From positions 1 through 64,000 of the forward strand of contig PLOR01000111.1 of assembly GCA_003142185.1 (NCBI GenBank): a stretch of 64,000 nt of DNA, read 5' to 3'. The position numbers and the translations under genes are program-made. Origin of the DNA: Bryobacterales bacterium. Lineage in GTDB: Bacteria > Acidobacteriota > Terriglobia > Bryobacterales > Bryobacteraceae. Shown one piece after another: positions 1 through 8,707 of the stretch. Under the pieces are notes generated by a model that was not told where the DNA came from, made no database searches, and was given only the letters and a program-made list of their open reading frames with translations. Positions within the stretch are counted from its first letter, which is position 1. Every line of letters starts with the position of its first letter.

Positions 1-75
1 CGGTTTTGGGTGTTCACCGAGGTCCACAGTTTTACCGCCTGACGGAGACACTTAGGCCTCCACGCATGATCGAGG

Positions 76-933
76 TCACATTGGTTGATCATCGCGTAGC
101 GTTTTATAGAAATCCAGATCGGCTGTGGTAATTTCCTTGCGGTTAACGAGACGATACCGACGTTCGCGGACCAAAACCACTTCTTCGGGGCCTTCGAGCG
201 CAACCTCGAACAGAACGATGTAGTTCTTCTCTTCGTCGCGGGTGTCCACAAACTGGGCGCTGACTGCTTTGCACGTGGCATGCGGGAATTGCTCTGCGCA
301 ATAGAGCAGATCCTGACGAGCCTGAACGGCTGCGATGTTATCCGCACCGGCTTTGGCTTGCACCGGTATGACGAAATGCGTACCCGTTGAGTTCAGACCA
401 ATGTACAGCTCGTCGATCTCGATTTGGCTGCTTTTGAGCGCCCTGACGGTAGCTCGGAGATGGTTTTGCAGCGAACAGGTAGTAATGCCCAGGAAGACGT
501 CAATGAGTCGGTTGTACCGCACACGCGCCAGAAGCGCCTGTTCATCGGTTCTGGCATACTGTTTGATGATCTCGGGTGTCTGGTCAGGCACCTTGATCTC
601 GACGAGGCCTTCAGTTGGTGTTATCCACTTCAGCTTGCGTAACGCAAATCTGTATTTCCCCTTGCCCGCAAGTTCGATTACCCATTTCCTTCCCTTTGGT
701 TGTTCGGCTTCAATCTCAGGTGGAAGTGGGCGGCGAAATCGATACTGATATACGAGATCCGGTTTGTTGCCGATTTGCGGAACGCCCTTGTCCCTGCAAA
801 TTGCGTCATACTCGCTCTGCGCGAAATCGAACGATTCCCCTTTTCCTTTGTAGTGTTTCTCGAAGAGGCCCAAAACAACTGTGCGATAGATTGTTTCCTT
901 CTGGGCCTCCGGGGCTGGCTTAGTCTTAGACAT
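76..933 (-). CDS. Probable type II restriction endonuclease partner of the adjacent m5C methyltransferase
   Basis: This 285-aa soluble protein has no signal peptide or membrane segment. Its start overlaps the end of the cytosine methyltransferase gene by 8 bp, so the two are translationally coupled. Around residues 172-194 it has a pattern that fits a PD-(D/E)XK nuclease core: E172-x-D174, a beta strand, then Q192-A-K194 (the segment HFVIPVQAKAG). Several restriction enzymes use Q in place of D/E in the last motif. The likely role is cleavage of unmodified DNA at the site protected by the upstream methyltransferase. I do not recognise the exact family or the target site. The nuclease assignment is inferred from motif plus position. 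An accessory protein of the modification system is the main alternative. Confidence 0.68.
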   Translation of the reverse strand: MSKTKPAPEAQKETIYRTVVLGLFEKHYKGKGESFDFAQSEYDAICRDKGVPQIGNKPDLVYQYRFRRPLPPEIEAEQPKGRKWVIELAGKGKYRFALRKLKWITPTEGLVEIKVPDQTPEIIKQYARTDEQALLARVRYNRLIDVFLGITTCSLQNHLRATVRALKSSQIEIDELYIGLNSTGTHFVIPVQAKAGADNIAAVQARQDLLYCAEQFPHATCKAVSAQFVDTRDEEKNYIVLFEVALEGPEEVVLVRERRYRLVNRKEITTADLDFYKTLRDDQPM

Positions 934-2194
934 TCGTCTTTTCCGCCTCGCCTTTCCTGATGCGATGGGGAATGACGTTTGCGGCTACACCATAGCGCGC
1001 GGCCGCGTCGGACATGTTGAATTCGAGAAGAAGCGAATCGCCAAGGGTGCGAGGCCCTTCGCTTTCGCTCTTCCGGCCGACCTGCTCCATGATCTTCGAC
1101 GCAACCGCTTCCCCGAGAAGTGGCGGGACGGAGTTTCCGACCTGCCGGAATCCATGCCACTTGGTGACGTGGAACCGGAACCAATCCGGGTATGAATGCA
1201 GCCGAGCGGCCTCCCTGACGGTTATACACCTTGGAGAGAATGGATGAATCGGGCGCGGCGAAGTGAAAGCGCCTCGATCACTCGCGGTGCCTGCGCGGAT
1301 CGTATTGCATACGCCGTCGGGATCGAGCTTGAGGAAACGGCTGACGGGTTCGGTTTCACCGGGCCCTGTGTCCCTGAATCGCTTTTTTGAAAGAGGTGTG
1401 TGGATGGTGCGTCGACTTGATGTGAGAAGATAGCGGGATTTTCCGCTGCCGAATCTTAGGGATTTGGCGTAGGGGCTGGGCTTGGCGAAGTCGGCCTCAA
1501 CCCAATCCCGTTTGAGCAATTCCTCGTAATCGTCTGCCTCGGGCAAATCGCCGAGCGCCTCCCAGACTGTGGGCGTTGTTTCTGTAAAGCCGAGATCGAG
1601 ATTGGCACCCGGTAGTGCGTGTGTCTGGCTGGGGTATTCGGGGAGGCGCTGCCCCCTCCGCGCGCCCATAAGGAAAAGGCGCTGGCGGTCCTGGGGGACG
1701 CCGAAGTTGACGGCGTTGAGGACCCGGTAGTCCTCCTGGACCTTGTAGCCCTTCGCCTTGAACTCCACGATGATCTCGGAAAGAAACTTCTTGTGCTCGC
1801 CAACAGTCAGGCCGCGTACATTTTCGAAGATGAAATACTTTGGCCTCAGCTCGGAAACGATCCTGACGAAGTGGTACACAAGGCCATTGCGCGGATCGTC
1901 CAGAGCGCGTTTTCCGATCATGCTGAACCCCTGGCATGGGGCGCCCCCGAAAACCACGTCAACGTCGGCTTTCCCGATCTTGGAATGCGCGCGAATATAG
2001 TCGCCGTCGATGTCGGCTACGCTGCGGCAGATTGTCGAGCAGTTCGGGAAATTGTATTCATGCGTCGCGGCGTGGATCGGATCGTACTCAACCGCGGCGG
2101 CAAGGTGGAAACCGGCCTGCTCAAATCCGAGCGATAGACCGCCCGCGCCGGCGAAGAGGTCCACGCCAATCGGTTTTTCCCCGTTGCGTTGCAT
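926..2194 (-). CDS. DNA (cytosine-5-)-methyltransferase (type II modification)
   Basis: This 422-aa protein has the full ordered motif set of C5-cytosine methyltransferases. Motif I is DLFAGAGG (12-19, SAM binding). Motif IV is PCQ with catalytic Cys87. Motif VI is ENV (124-126), motif VIII is QDRQRLF (168-174), motif IX is REAAR (327-331), and motif X is GNSVPP (353-358). The target recognition region lies between VIII and IX (about 180-300). It transfers a methyl group from SAM to C5 of cytosine within the recognition site. It is first in a two-gene minus-strand operon with the overlapping nuclease gene, the usual order that lets modification precede restriction. About 60 residues follow motif X, slightly longer than a minimal enzyme. 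Confidence 0.95.
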   Translation of the reverse strand: MQRNGEKPIGVDLFAGAGGLSLGFEQAGFHLAAAVEYDPIHAATHEYNFPNCSTICRSVADIDGDYIRAHSKIGKADVDVVFGGAPCQGFSMIGKRALDDPRNGLVYHFVRIVSELRPKYFIFENVRGLTVGEHKKFLSEIIVEFKAKGYKVQEDYRVLNAVNFGVPQDRQRLFLMGARRGQRLPEYPSQTHALPGANLDLGFTETTPTVWEALGDLPEADDYEELLKRDWVEADFAKPSPYAKSLRFGSGKSRYLLTSSRRTIHTPLSKKRFRDTGPGETEPVSRFLKLDPDGVCNTIRAGTASDRGAFTSPRPIHPFSPRCITVREAARLHSYPDWFRFHVTKWHGFRQVGNSVPPLLGEAVASKIMEQVGRKSESEGPRTLGDSLLLEFNMSDAAARYGVAANVIPHRIRKGEAEKTNV

Positions 2195-2516
2195 AAAACA
2201 ACAATTGTACCGAATGCTTTACCGCCTCGGGGGAGGGTATCTACCTCCCGATTTTACATCGGATGGAATCGTCGCCGCAAACATATCTCTCTCCGCAAAA
2301 TGGGGGAACATCGGACAGGGCGCCGCGAAGAGACGTCGCGGGTTCGGGCCCCGTCTCCCGCTCCATCTTTTACCAAACCGCTGCCAGGCTACGCGTTTCC
2401 ACTTTTCTGAGACGAGGAGCCCTGGAACAACTGCACCGGGCCTTAGGCCCCTGGAATCACCCACTATACTGGATTGAGACGAACGCACCCGAGGGAAAAG
2501 GAGCGGCTTTCACTCC
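2195..2516. other. Divergent intergenic region between methyltransferase and kinase
   Basis: This 322-bp gap separates two divergently transcribed genes and should hold both promoters. I see no convincing -35/-10 pair and no strong repeat. A Shine-Dalgarno-like AAGGAG lies at 2497-2502, about 14 nt before the kinase ATG, which is longer than ideal. Confidence 0.4.
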
Positions 2517-5348
2517 ATGGACAGGGAACGCTGGGAGCAGATCGAGAAACTCTTCCACGCGGCATGGCAGGTGCCCGCCGAAAGACGCGAGATCTTTCTG
2601 GCCGGCCGATGCGGCGGCGATGACGACATGCGGCGGGCGGTCGAGGCACTGCTGAATCAGGCGAGCTCCGGCGCGTTTGACGCTGCGGATCGCCAGGCAG
2701 CGCCATCGCCAGCCGGCCAGGACCCCACGGAGACGATGCTTCTGCCTGGTGCGGCCGTGGGACCCTATCGGATCGAGGGGCCGTTGGGAAAGGGGGGAAT
2801 GGGAGAAGTCTACCGGGCGCGAGACAACCGCCTGGGCCGCCCCGTGGCTTTGAAATTCCTCTCCGGAGCCATGGCTGTGAATCAATCCACACTGGAGCGG
2901 TTCCGGCGCGAGGCGCAGGCCATCTCCACATTGAATCATCCCAACGTTTGCACGGTTTACGACATTGGGGAACACGAGGGCCAGCCGTTTCTCGTCATGG
3001 AGCTGATGGAAGGGCAGACGTTAAAGGAACTGATCGCCGAGCGGCCGTTGTCCAACGACCAGTTACTGGCCATCATGATTCCCGTTTTGGAGGCGCTCGA
3101 AGCGGCGCACGGTGCCGGCATCGTGCATCGCGACGTCAAGCCCGCCAATGTCTTTCTCACTCGGCAGGGACCGGTGAAGATTCTGGATTTCGGTCTGGCT
3201 AAGTCGGCCGGGGCCGAACTGGTCCCGTGCGCCTTGCCGATGGATAGCCTGACGGCTCCCGGAGCCACCGTGGGAACGATTTCCTACATGGCTCCCGAAC
3301 AGGCTCGCGGCCAGACTGTCGATGCGCGATCGGACATTTTCGCTTGCGGAGTGGTCCTCTATGAGATGGCCACCGGAACACTGCCATTTGCCGGCGAGGG
3401 CCTTGCCGGCAAGATCGAGGCCGTGCTGACCCGCGCGCCCCGGCCCGCCCGGGAATTGAGGCGCGGTTTGTTGCCCGAGATCGAACAGGCGATCGAGCGA
3501 GCGATCGAGAAGGACCCGCAGGCGCGCTATCAAAGCGCCGCCGACATGCGTGCGGACCTGCTGCGGGCCGGGAGGGTCCTGAAATCGCTCGACGCACCGG
3601 AGGTGAATCGGCACCCGCGTCCACGGAACTGGAAGGGACTCGCCGCCGCTGGGGCAGCGGCTACGCTGATGGCGGGCTTGGTTGGCTGGTACTTTGGCGT
3701 CCACAAGCGGCCGGTCACCTCGCCATCCGAGTACGTGCAACTCACCGATTTCAGCGATTCCGCGGCGGCGCCAGCGCTTTCCCCCGACGGCCGGATCGTG
3801 ACGTTCTTCCGGTCCGGAGCGCCCTTCCTGACCTACGGCCAGATCTACGTGAAGCTGCTTCCGGATGGCCAGTCGACCGAGATCACCAACGATCCGAGCC
3901 CGAAATACAACCCGATCTTCACTCCTGACGGATCGCGCGTCGCCTATACCGCGATCGCAGACGGCTCCTGGGACACCTGGACCGTGCCGGTCACTGGCGG
4001 CTCGCCCACGCGATTGATGAAGAACGCGGCGGGCCTGACCTGGATCGGCGATGGGCGGGTTCTCTTTTCGGAGGTGATGGCCGGCACGGCATTGCACATG
4101 GGCATCGTGACTTCTCAGGAGAGCCGCGCCGGCGAGCGCGCAGTTTATTTCCCCGACCACGTGCGCGCCATGGCCCACTATTCCTACCTCTCGCCGGATC
4201 GGAAGACCATTCTGGTTGTCGAAATGGATGGCACCGCTGCCTGGCTGCCGTGCCGCTTGCTCCCGGCGGAGGGAGGCTCCAAGGGCCGGCAAGTTGGTCC
4301 TGACGGTGCTTGTATTGCGGCCGGCTGGTCGCCAGATGGCAAGTGGATGTACTTCAACGCGGCGGTGAACGGCGCAACTCACCTGTGGCGCGAGCGATCT
4401 CCCGATGGCGCCGCGGAGCAGATCACATTCGGACCGGGCGAGGAGGAAGGACTGGCGATTGCGCCAGACGGGAAGTCGCTGATTGCGTCGGTGGGCATTC
4501 GCAAGAATTCTGTGTGGCTTCACGATGGCTCGGGCGAGCGTCCCATCTCTCCGGAGGGATCGGCCTCCAACCCGAAAATCACCGCAGACGGCAAGCGGGT
4601 TTACTATTTGCTGCGGAAGAATGGATCGAATCAAAGCGACCTGTGGTCCACGGAGCTGGCTTCCGGGAAGGCGAACCCTTCTCTGGCGGGCGTCTCAATG
4701 GTGGATTTCGACATCTCGCCGGACGCACAAGAGGTGGCGTTCACGTCACGGACCGGCAAGGAGAATCTAATCTTCGTGGCTCCCCTGGACGCGAGCGCGC
4801 CGCCCCGTCAAGTGGTGCGCGGAGGAGACTCGGTCAGCTTCGGGGCGCCGGGCGAACTGTTCTTCCGGCAGGTGGGATCGGAAGCGAACCACCTTGCCCG
4901 CATCAAGACGGATGGTGGGGGGATGGCGCGTGTTCTGGACCAAACCATCGTCGGAAAAGGTGACGTATCCCCAGGCGGCGCCTGGGTGGTGGCGTCGGGC
5001 ATCGGCGGGCCTAGACGGGGCACTGTCGCGGTGTCGCTACAGGATCGAACCTGGAAGGTCATTTGCCCTAGCCCCTGCCGGGCGATGTGGTCTCCGGACG
5101 GGGCATTCCTATACGTGACAGCGAGTATCAACCCGACTGCGGCGGGCACAACTCTGGTCTTACCCATTCCTCGCGGCCAAGGGCTGCCGGCCTTACCCGA
5201 AGGGGGGCTTGGCGTCAATGCGAGCGATGATATGCCGGGCGTTCGAGTGATCCGGCAAAGCCAGGTTGTTCCCGGACCTACCCCAGAGACCTACGCATTC
5301 GCAAAATCGGATTTCGTGGGCAACCTGTTCCGCATACCGTTGCACTAA
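2517..5348 (+). CDS. Transmembrane Ser/Thr protein kinase with C-terminal TolB/WD40-like propeller
   Basis: This 943-aa protein starts with a short acidic helical segment. A complete Hanks-type kinase domain follows at about 84-350: glycine loop G91-KGGMG, Lys113 in VALKF, HRD at 204-206, DFG at 224-226, and APE at 259-261. A single membrane segment lies at about 376-392. The rest is repeated beta-propeller blades marked by SPDGR, TPDGSR, SPDGKW and APDGKS. The kinase would be cytoplasmic and the propeller periplasmic, making it a one-component sensor that phosphorylates Ser/Thr on target proteins. This fusion is very common in Acidobacteriota. All catalytic residues are present, so it should be active. 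The signal and targets cannot be read from the sequence. Confidence 0.93.
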   Translation: MDRERWEQIEKLFHAAWQVPAERREIFLAGRCGGDDDMRRAVEALLNQASSGAFDAADRQAAPSPAGQDPTETMLLPGAAVGPYRIEGPLGKGGMGEVYRARDNRLGRPVALKFLSGAMAVNQSTLERFRREAQAISTLNHPNVCTVYDIGEHEGQPFLVMELMEGQTLKELIAERPLSNDQLLAIMIPVLEALEAAHGAGIVHRDVKPANVFLTRQGPVKILDFGLAKSAGAELVPCALPMDSLTAPGATVGTISYMAPEQARGQTVDARSDIFACGVVLYEMATGTLPFAGEGLAGKIEAVLTRAPRPARELRRGLLPEIEQAIERAIEKDPQARYQSAADMRADLLRAGRVLKSLDAPEVNRHPRPRNWKGLAAAGAAATLMAGLVGWYFGVHKRPVTSPSEYVQLTDFSDSAAAPALSPDGRIVTFFRSGAPFLTYGQIYVKLLPDGQSTEITNDPSPKYNPIFTPDGSRVAYTAIADGSWDTWTVPVTGGSPTRLMKNAAGLTWIGDGRVLFSEVMAGTALHMGIVTSQESRAGERAVYFPDHVRAMAHYSYLSPDRKTILVVEMDGTAAWLPCRLLPAEGGSKGRQVGPDGACIAAGWSPDGKWMYFNAAVNGATHLWRERSPDGAAEQITFGPGEEEGLAIAPDGKSLIASVGIRKNSVWLHDGSGERPISPEGSASNPKITADGKRVYYLLRKNGSNQSDLWSTELASGKANPSLAGVSMVDFDISPDAQEVAFTSRTGKENLIFVAPLDASAPPRQVVRGGDSVSFGAPGELFFRQVGSEANHLARIKTDGGGMARVLDQTIVGKGDVSPGGAWVVASGIGGPRRGTVAVSLQDRTWKVICPSPCRAMWSPDGAFLYVTASINPTAAGTTLVLPIPRGQGLPALPEGGLGVNASDDMPGVRVIRQSQVVPGPTPETYAFAKSDFVGNLFRIPLH

Positions 5349-5390
5349 TGCTTCCTCTCAGCGAGGCGGTTCCGAATCGGCCGGGTTAAG

Positions 5391-5504
5391 TGATACGGGG
5401 CAAGTGATACGGGGACAGGCGAAACTCCGAATTGCGATAAGAGTTTTCGCATTTGATCCCCACCAATTGCCCGGTTCCCCCCCGAATTAGCCGAGGCCTT
5501 TGAC
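5391..5504. repeat. Dispersed repeat fragment with hairpin
   Basis: This segment contains the recurrent words GATACGGGG(ACAGG) and GAATTAGCCGAGGCCTTTG, the latter also present at 8415-8434. Inside is an inverted repeat (arms 5419-5427 and 5441-5450, GCGAAACTC against GAGTTTTCGC with one bulge). It is part of a repeat family that flanks the radical SAM/PEP-CTERM stretch on both sides. It looks like a non-autonomous or REP-type element, but no transposase is present here. Confidence 0.55.
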
Positions 5505-5528
5505 AGCAGATACGGGGATACGGGGACA

Positions 5529-5629
5529 GGAAGCTGCGAAATAATCGGCAAAACCACTTTCGCCACTAAATGATTTCAGTCGTTTACGTTGTGCAAAGCT
5601 ACCGAAAAATCGGTTATTTCACAGCTTCC
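5529..5629. repeat. Long imperfect inverted repeat (17 of 20 bp arms)
   Basis: The arm at 5529-5548 is complementary to 5610-5629 at 17 of 20 positions, with the core AAGCTG(C/T)GAAATAA. The 60-bp spacer has no gene. It follows directly on a GATACGGGGACAGG word, so it probably belongs to the same dispersed element as 5391-5504 and 5635-5707. Confidence 0.6.
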
Positions 5630-5634
5630 AGCCT

Positions 5635-5707
5635 GTGTTTCCATCATCCTGCCCAGGTGCAAACGATAGCCCGGTTCGGGGGAAACCGGCCTATCCCCGA
5701 ACTAGCC
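5635..5707. repeat. Dispersed repeat, copy 1 of a 70-bp family
   Basis: This stretch shares long identical runs with 8346-8412 and partly with 8259-8300. Shared words are GTGTTTCCAT, CCTGCCCAGGTGCAAACG, ATAGCCCGGTT, AAACCGG and CCCCGAA-TAGCC. It contains no coding potential that I trust. From 5708 to about 5960 I see no recognisable gene, although one plus-strand frame there reads plausibly as protein. Confidence 0.65.
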
Positions 5708-6083
5708 ACGTTCTTGCTCTTCCAAGCCGCGATGTGGCGTTCCTCGCCCGAGCCGAAGATGCCATTGATCAGACCGGGACAAGCGACGAGGCCCTCTCCG
5801 CGTTTTTGACGGATGCCGAGCTGCGCTATCAAAACACAGGTCCAATTTTCGTGGTTACGCCGTATAGGCCGCATCATCTCGTCTCCATGTTGCCCGTGCA
5901 GAAGTTACACAGGCAGTTGGCCAGGGCAGCGGGATAAAGGATGGTTAGAGCTACAATTGAGGGCAAGCAGGAAACCAAACGGAGATTCTGGCTCACTTCT
6001 TCGGTGCGAAGCTCGCTAACGTTCGGTCATTTCATCGAGAAATCAACTCACCTCGCCTGGACGGATTTACGTCTAACGCTCCT

Positions 6084-7127
6084 TTGCTCTTCGTTATAGA
6101 GCCGACCTCCAGGTGCAATTTCAAGTGCGTGCATTGCTCCCAGTCACGCACTGGCAGACAGCCTGCTGATCTGAGTTTGGAATTGTTTCAGGCTGTTGTT
6201 CCCTCCATGAAAGCGGCGCTGGAAGTCTACCTGTTCGGCGATGGAGAAGTCCTGCTGGATATTCCCCGCCACCTGGCCATGATTGAGCGCATCTATAAAG
6301 AAAATCCCACCTGCGTACTCGGGTTTTCAACCAACGGAAAGCTCTTGACGCCTGAAGTCTACAGCCGGTATTCGGCGGCGGGCATCGGGTACATTCAGCT
6401 CTCTATCGACGCGGCCACCAAAGAGCTATATGAAGCGATGCGCCGGGGCGGGAGCTTCGACCAACTCGTTGCCAATCTGGAAGGCATTGCGGCCCTGCGT
6501 TGCCGCGCGAAGGCGAGGAAACCGCGCCTGCACCTTGCGACTGTAATCTCAAAGCAGAATTTTCGTCAGCTTCCTACGTTGGCGGAATTCGCGAAGAGAT
6601 ACAACTTCTCTTTCTGGTTCATCAATACGGAATACCCACTCAATCCCGGCCGTGCTCTGCTCGCATTGACAGAAGAAGACCTCGCGGAGTTGGAGCGAAT
6701 GAGAGCGGAGATAATACGGGATTACGGCTCGTATTATGCAACCGCCTTCGATCCTTCCATCGGCTTGCGTCTGGAACCAAGCGAGGAGCAGTTCGAATCG
6801 AAAGCTCCGGTATTCTGCACAGTTCCCTGGCAGCGATTCGAGCTGAAGGCCAACGGCGACGTTAAGGTCTGTCCGTATTTTCACGAGCCAATTCGCTCCA
6901 TGAACGGGAACTCTCTTATGGAGGTATGGAACGGCCAGGAGTTTCGGCGATTACGCCGGGCATTCGCCTCCGGAACAGGCATCCCGTCTTACTGCATTAG
7001 CTGCGATAGCGGAATGAGAAGACAGTATTTGCGGGGTTTTCCAACCGGTTCAGACGTCCATCACGTCAGCCTGTTAAATCGGTTGGTTCGTCGAAGCCGC
7101 GCGATTACGAGGCGAATAATTGGATGA
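6084..7127 (+). CDS. Radical SAM protein with SPASM-like C-terminal cysteines; start unresolved
   Basis: The cluster motif C11-x3-C15-x2-C18 (SRCNFKCVHC) binds the SAM-cleaving 4Fe-4S centre. The C-terminal part carries further cysteines in the patterns CTVPW, VCPYF and CISCDSG, typical of a SPASM auxiliary-cluster domain. Such enzymes modify peptides, sugars or other small molecules by radical chemistry, and the substrate is unknown here. The first usual start codon is TTG at 6084, only 10 codons before the first cluster cysteine and without a ribosome site. The frame stays open back to 5961 and reads like protein (for example LAHFFGAKLANVRSFHREI) but offers only ATT or CTG. The gene may therefore start at a rare codon or be 5'-damaged. 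Confidence 0.82.
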   Translation: MLFVIEPTSRCNFKCVHCSQSRTGRQPADLSLELFQAVVPSMKAALEVYLFGDGEVLLDIPRHLAMIERIYKENPTCVLGFSTNGKLLTPEVYSRYSAAGIGYIQLSIDAATKELYEAMRRGGSFDQLVANLEGIAALRCRAKARKPRLHLATVISKQNFRQLPTLAEFAKRYNFSFWFINTEYPLNPGRALLALTEEDLAELERMRAEIIRDYGSYYATAFDPSIGLRLEPSEEQFESKAPVFCTVPWQRFELKANGDVKVCPYFHEPIRSMNGNSLMEVWNGQEFRRLRRAFASGTGIPSYCISCDSGMRRQYLRGFPTGSDVHHVSLLNRLVRRSRAITRRIIG

Positions 7128-7231
7128 ACAATGAGATCAGGTGGCGTAACCGCCGCTTCGATGCCGTCCAACCATCCTGAGGGAAATGTTGCTTCCCGCC
7201 CGGTGTCCAGGTTGGCCTAAAGTGGATTGCT

Positions 7232-8098
7232 TCACACCTTCCGGAGCAATAGAAGGCATGTTCCAAGGCTCGCACCAAACAGCGCAAACGTCCCGGGCTC
7301 GGGAACCGCGCCGCCGCCGCTACCGCTGCCGCCGCTGAAGCCGAGGCTGCCGAAGTCGGAGCGGCCGGAACCGAAGTCCTGGAGGGCGCTGTTGTCGGAT
7401 ATTTCACTGCCACTCAGCGTCACGGCACCGGTTAGCGCGATGGCCCTGCCGCTCAGAATGTCCGCGGCGGCATTCATGGTGATGCTCTGATCTGCGAGGA
7501 TGTTTCCCGCGAAAGAAGTGGACGCACCTAGAATCGCGGAGGTGCCGACCTGCCAGTACACGCTGCTCAGCGGACCGCCGTTGATGACGTCAACAGCAGC
7601 GCCGGCGGCGGTGGTCAGCGTGGTTCCTATCTGGAAAACGAAGGACCCAGTCGGGTCGCTCGAGAAATCCAGGATGACTGTCCCTGTCAATTGAGCCGAC
7701 GTATCAAAGTGATACACGCCCGGCACGAGTATGGTGTATCCCGCCGAACCCAGGACCACACCCGCATAGTCGTAGCCGAACGGCAAGCCGGCTAGCGTAT
7801 CGTACGCGGTGACGGCAGCACTCTGAGCCTGCTGCGCGACCACGTCGGTTGTGTGTATGGTCCCGCCAGTCACCGTGCCCGGCGGGAAGCCCGTGATCGA
7901 GGTTCCCGAATAGAGACCCAGACCTCCGTAGATAGCGGTCGCGTCGGTACTGGTCACCGTCGAGGCGCCCAGCACCGCGAAGTCCTGCGCCGTACCCAGA
8001 ATGGTCCCGGCAAATCCTGGGACGGGGCCGCAAAGAAACGCGGCGAACGGGACAATAAGGACCATTCGGGCCGCACATTTCCGTACAACGTCTCTCAT
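7232..8098 (-). CDS. Ice-binding-like (DUF3494) surface protein with PEP-CTERM anchor
   Basis: This 288-aa exported protein starts at ATG 8098, chosen because AGGAGAG lies 7 nt upstream; a longer frame exists but lacks this site. A signal peptide occupies about 1-30. The body (about 31-240) resembles the IBP/DUF3494 fold, a beta-solenoid rich in Gly, Thr, Ser and Ala with motifs such as FAVLGASTVTSTDATAIYGG and GVYHF. A Gly/Ser-rich linker and the sorting signal VPEPGTFALFGASLG, followed by a hydrophobic helix and RK, form the C terminus. PEP-CTERM proteins are processed by an exosortase, which must be encoded outside this window. In many bacteria the DUF3494 domain acts in adhesion rather than ice binding, so the role is open. 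It converges on the radical SAM gene. Confidence 0.85.
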   Translation of the reverse strand: MRDVVRKCAARMVLIVPFAAFLCGPVPGFAGTILGTAQDFAVLGASTVTSTDATAIYGGLGLYSGTSITGFPPGTVTGGTIHTTDVVAQQAQSAAVTAYDTLAGLPFGYDYAGVVLGSAGYTILVPGVYHFDTSAQLTGTVILDFSSDPTGSFVFQIGTTLTTAAGAAVDVINGGPLSSVYWQVGTSAILGASTSFAGNILADQSITMNAAADILSGRAIALTGAVTLSGSEISDNSALQDFGSGRSDFGSLGFSGGSGSGGGAVPEPGTFALFGASLGTCLLLLRKV

Positions 8099-8258
8099 GG
8101 CGTTTCTCTCCTGCATCTGTTTACCTTGGCAGCGCAAGGTGGCCACGCAATTCGAGAGGAGCGTAGCCCCGGTCCCGAAGCGCATGCGCGAGCCATGGCC
8201 TAGGACTTGGCAATCGTAAACTCAGCTTCTTCTTCGAGACCTGGAAACCCGTGACATG

Positions 8259-8434
8259 CGTGTTTCCATTTTCCTGCCCAAGTGCAAATGATAGCGCGGT
8301 TGGTCTTGGTCTGGGAGATACGGAGACAGGTCGCAAAACCGGTGACGTGTTTCCATTTTCCTGCCCAGGTGCAAACGATAGCCCGGTTTGGAGAAAACCG
8401 GTCCCCGAATTAGCCCGAATTAGCCGAGGCCTTT
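8259..8434. repeat. Dispersed repeat, copies 2 and 3 of the 70-bp family
   Basis: Two tandem partial copies (8259-8300 and 8346-8412) of the element at 5635-5707 are separated by GGAGATACGGAGACAGGTCGC. The second copy ends with GAATTAGCC twice, then the GCCGAGGCCTTTG word also found at 5492-5504. They lie just upstream of the toxin-antitoxin pair. Confidence 0.65.
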
Positions 8435-8449
8435 GGCCGCAACACATCC

Positions 8450-8469
8450 TAGCCCGAAAAAGTGGGCTA
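8450..8469. promoter_or_regulatory. Candidate operator of the toxin-antitoxin pair
   Basis: A perfect 6-bp inverted repeat, TAGCCC (8450-8455) and GGGCTA (8464-8469), lies 10 nt before the antitoxin ATG. Phd/YefM antitoxins normally repress their own operon by binding short palindromes in this position. The role is inferred from symmetry and location. Confidence 0.4.
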
Positions 8470-8479
8470 ATATAGGATC

Positions 8480-8707
8480 ATGGCTACCATCGTCAATATG
8501 CACGACGCCAAGAGCAGCCTCTCACGCCTGGTGAAGCGGGCCGCCTCCGGGGAGGAGATCCTGATCGCCAGGAACGGCAAGCCGGTGGCGCGGTTGACCC
8601 GGTTGTCGAGCCACAAATCCACCGCCATGGTCGGTGCGTTCGCGGGCAAGCTTCACATGGCGGACGATTTTGACTCCATCCCCGCTGAGTTCGGGCCGTA
8701 TCTATGA
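8480..8707 (+). CDS. Phd/YefM-family antitoxin
   Basis: This 75-aa protein has the Phd/YefM N-terminal DNA-binding pattern: VNMHDAKSSLSRLVKRAASGEEILIARNGK can be read as N-M-HDAK-LS-L-GE--IARNGKPVA. The C-terminal tail (DDFDSIPAEF) would wrap and neutralise the toxin. Its stop overlaps the toxin start by 4 bp (ATGA), so translation is coupled. It probably autoregulates through the palindrome just upstream. The AGGA ribosome site at 8474-8477 is unusually close to the ATG. Confidence 0.9.
   Translation: MATIVNMHDAKSSLSRLVKRAASGEEILIARNGKPVARLTRLSSHKSTAMVGAFAGKLHMADDFDSIPAEFGPYL

Noticed and set aside
3063-4634. A 523-codon minus-strand open frame
   Set aside because: It is antisense to the kinase propeller region and has no recognisable motif.
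5635-5937. Plus-strand 100-codon frame with protein-like end (FLTDAELRYQNTGPIFVVT)
   Set aside because: The first third lies in a dispersed repeat, no start signal is present and no family was recognised. It could be a gene remnant, but the evidence is too weak.
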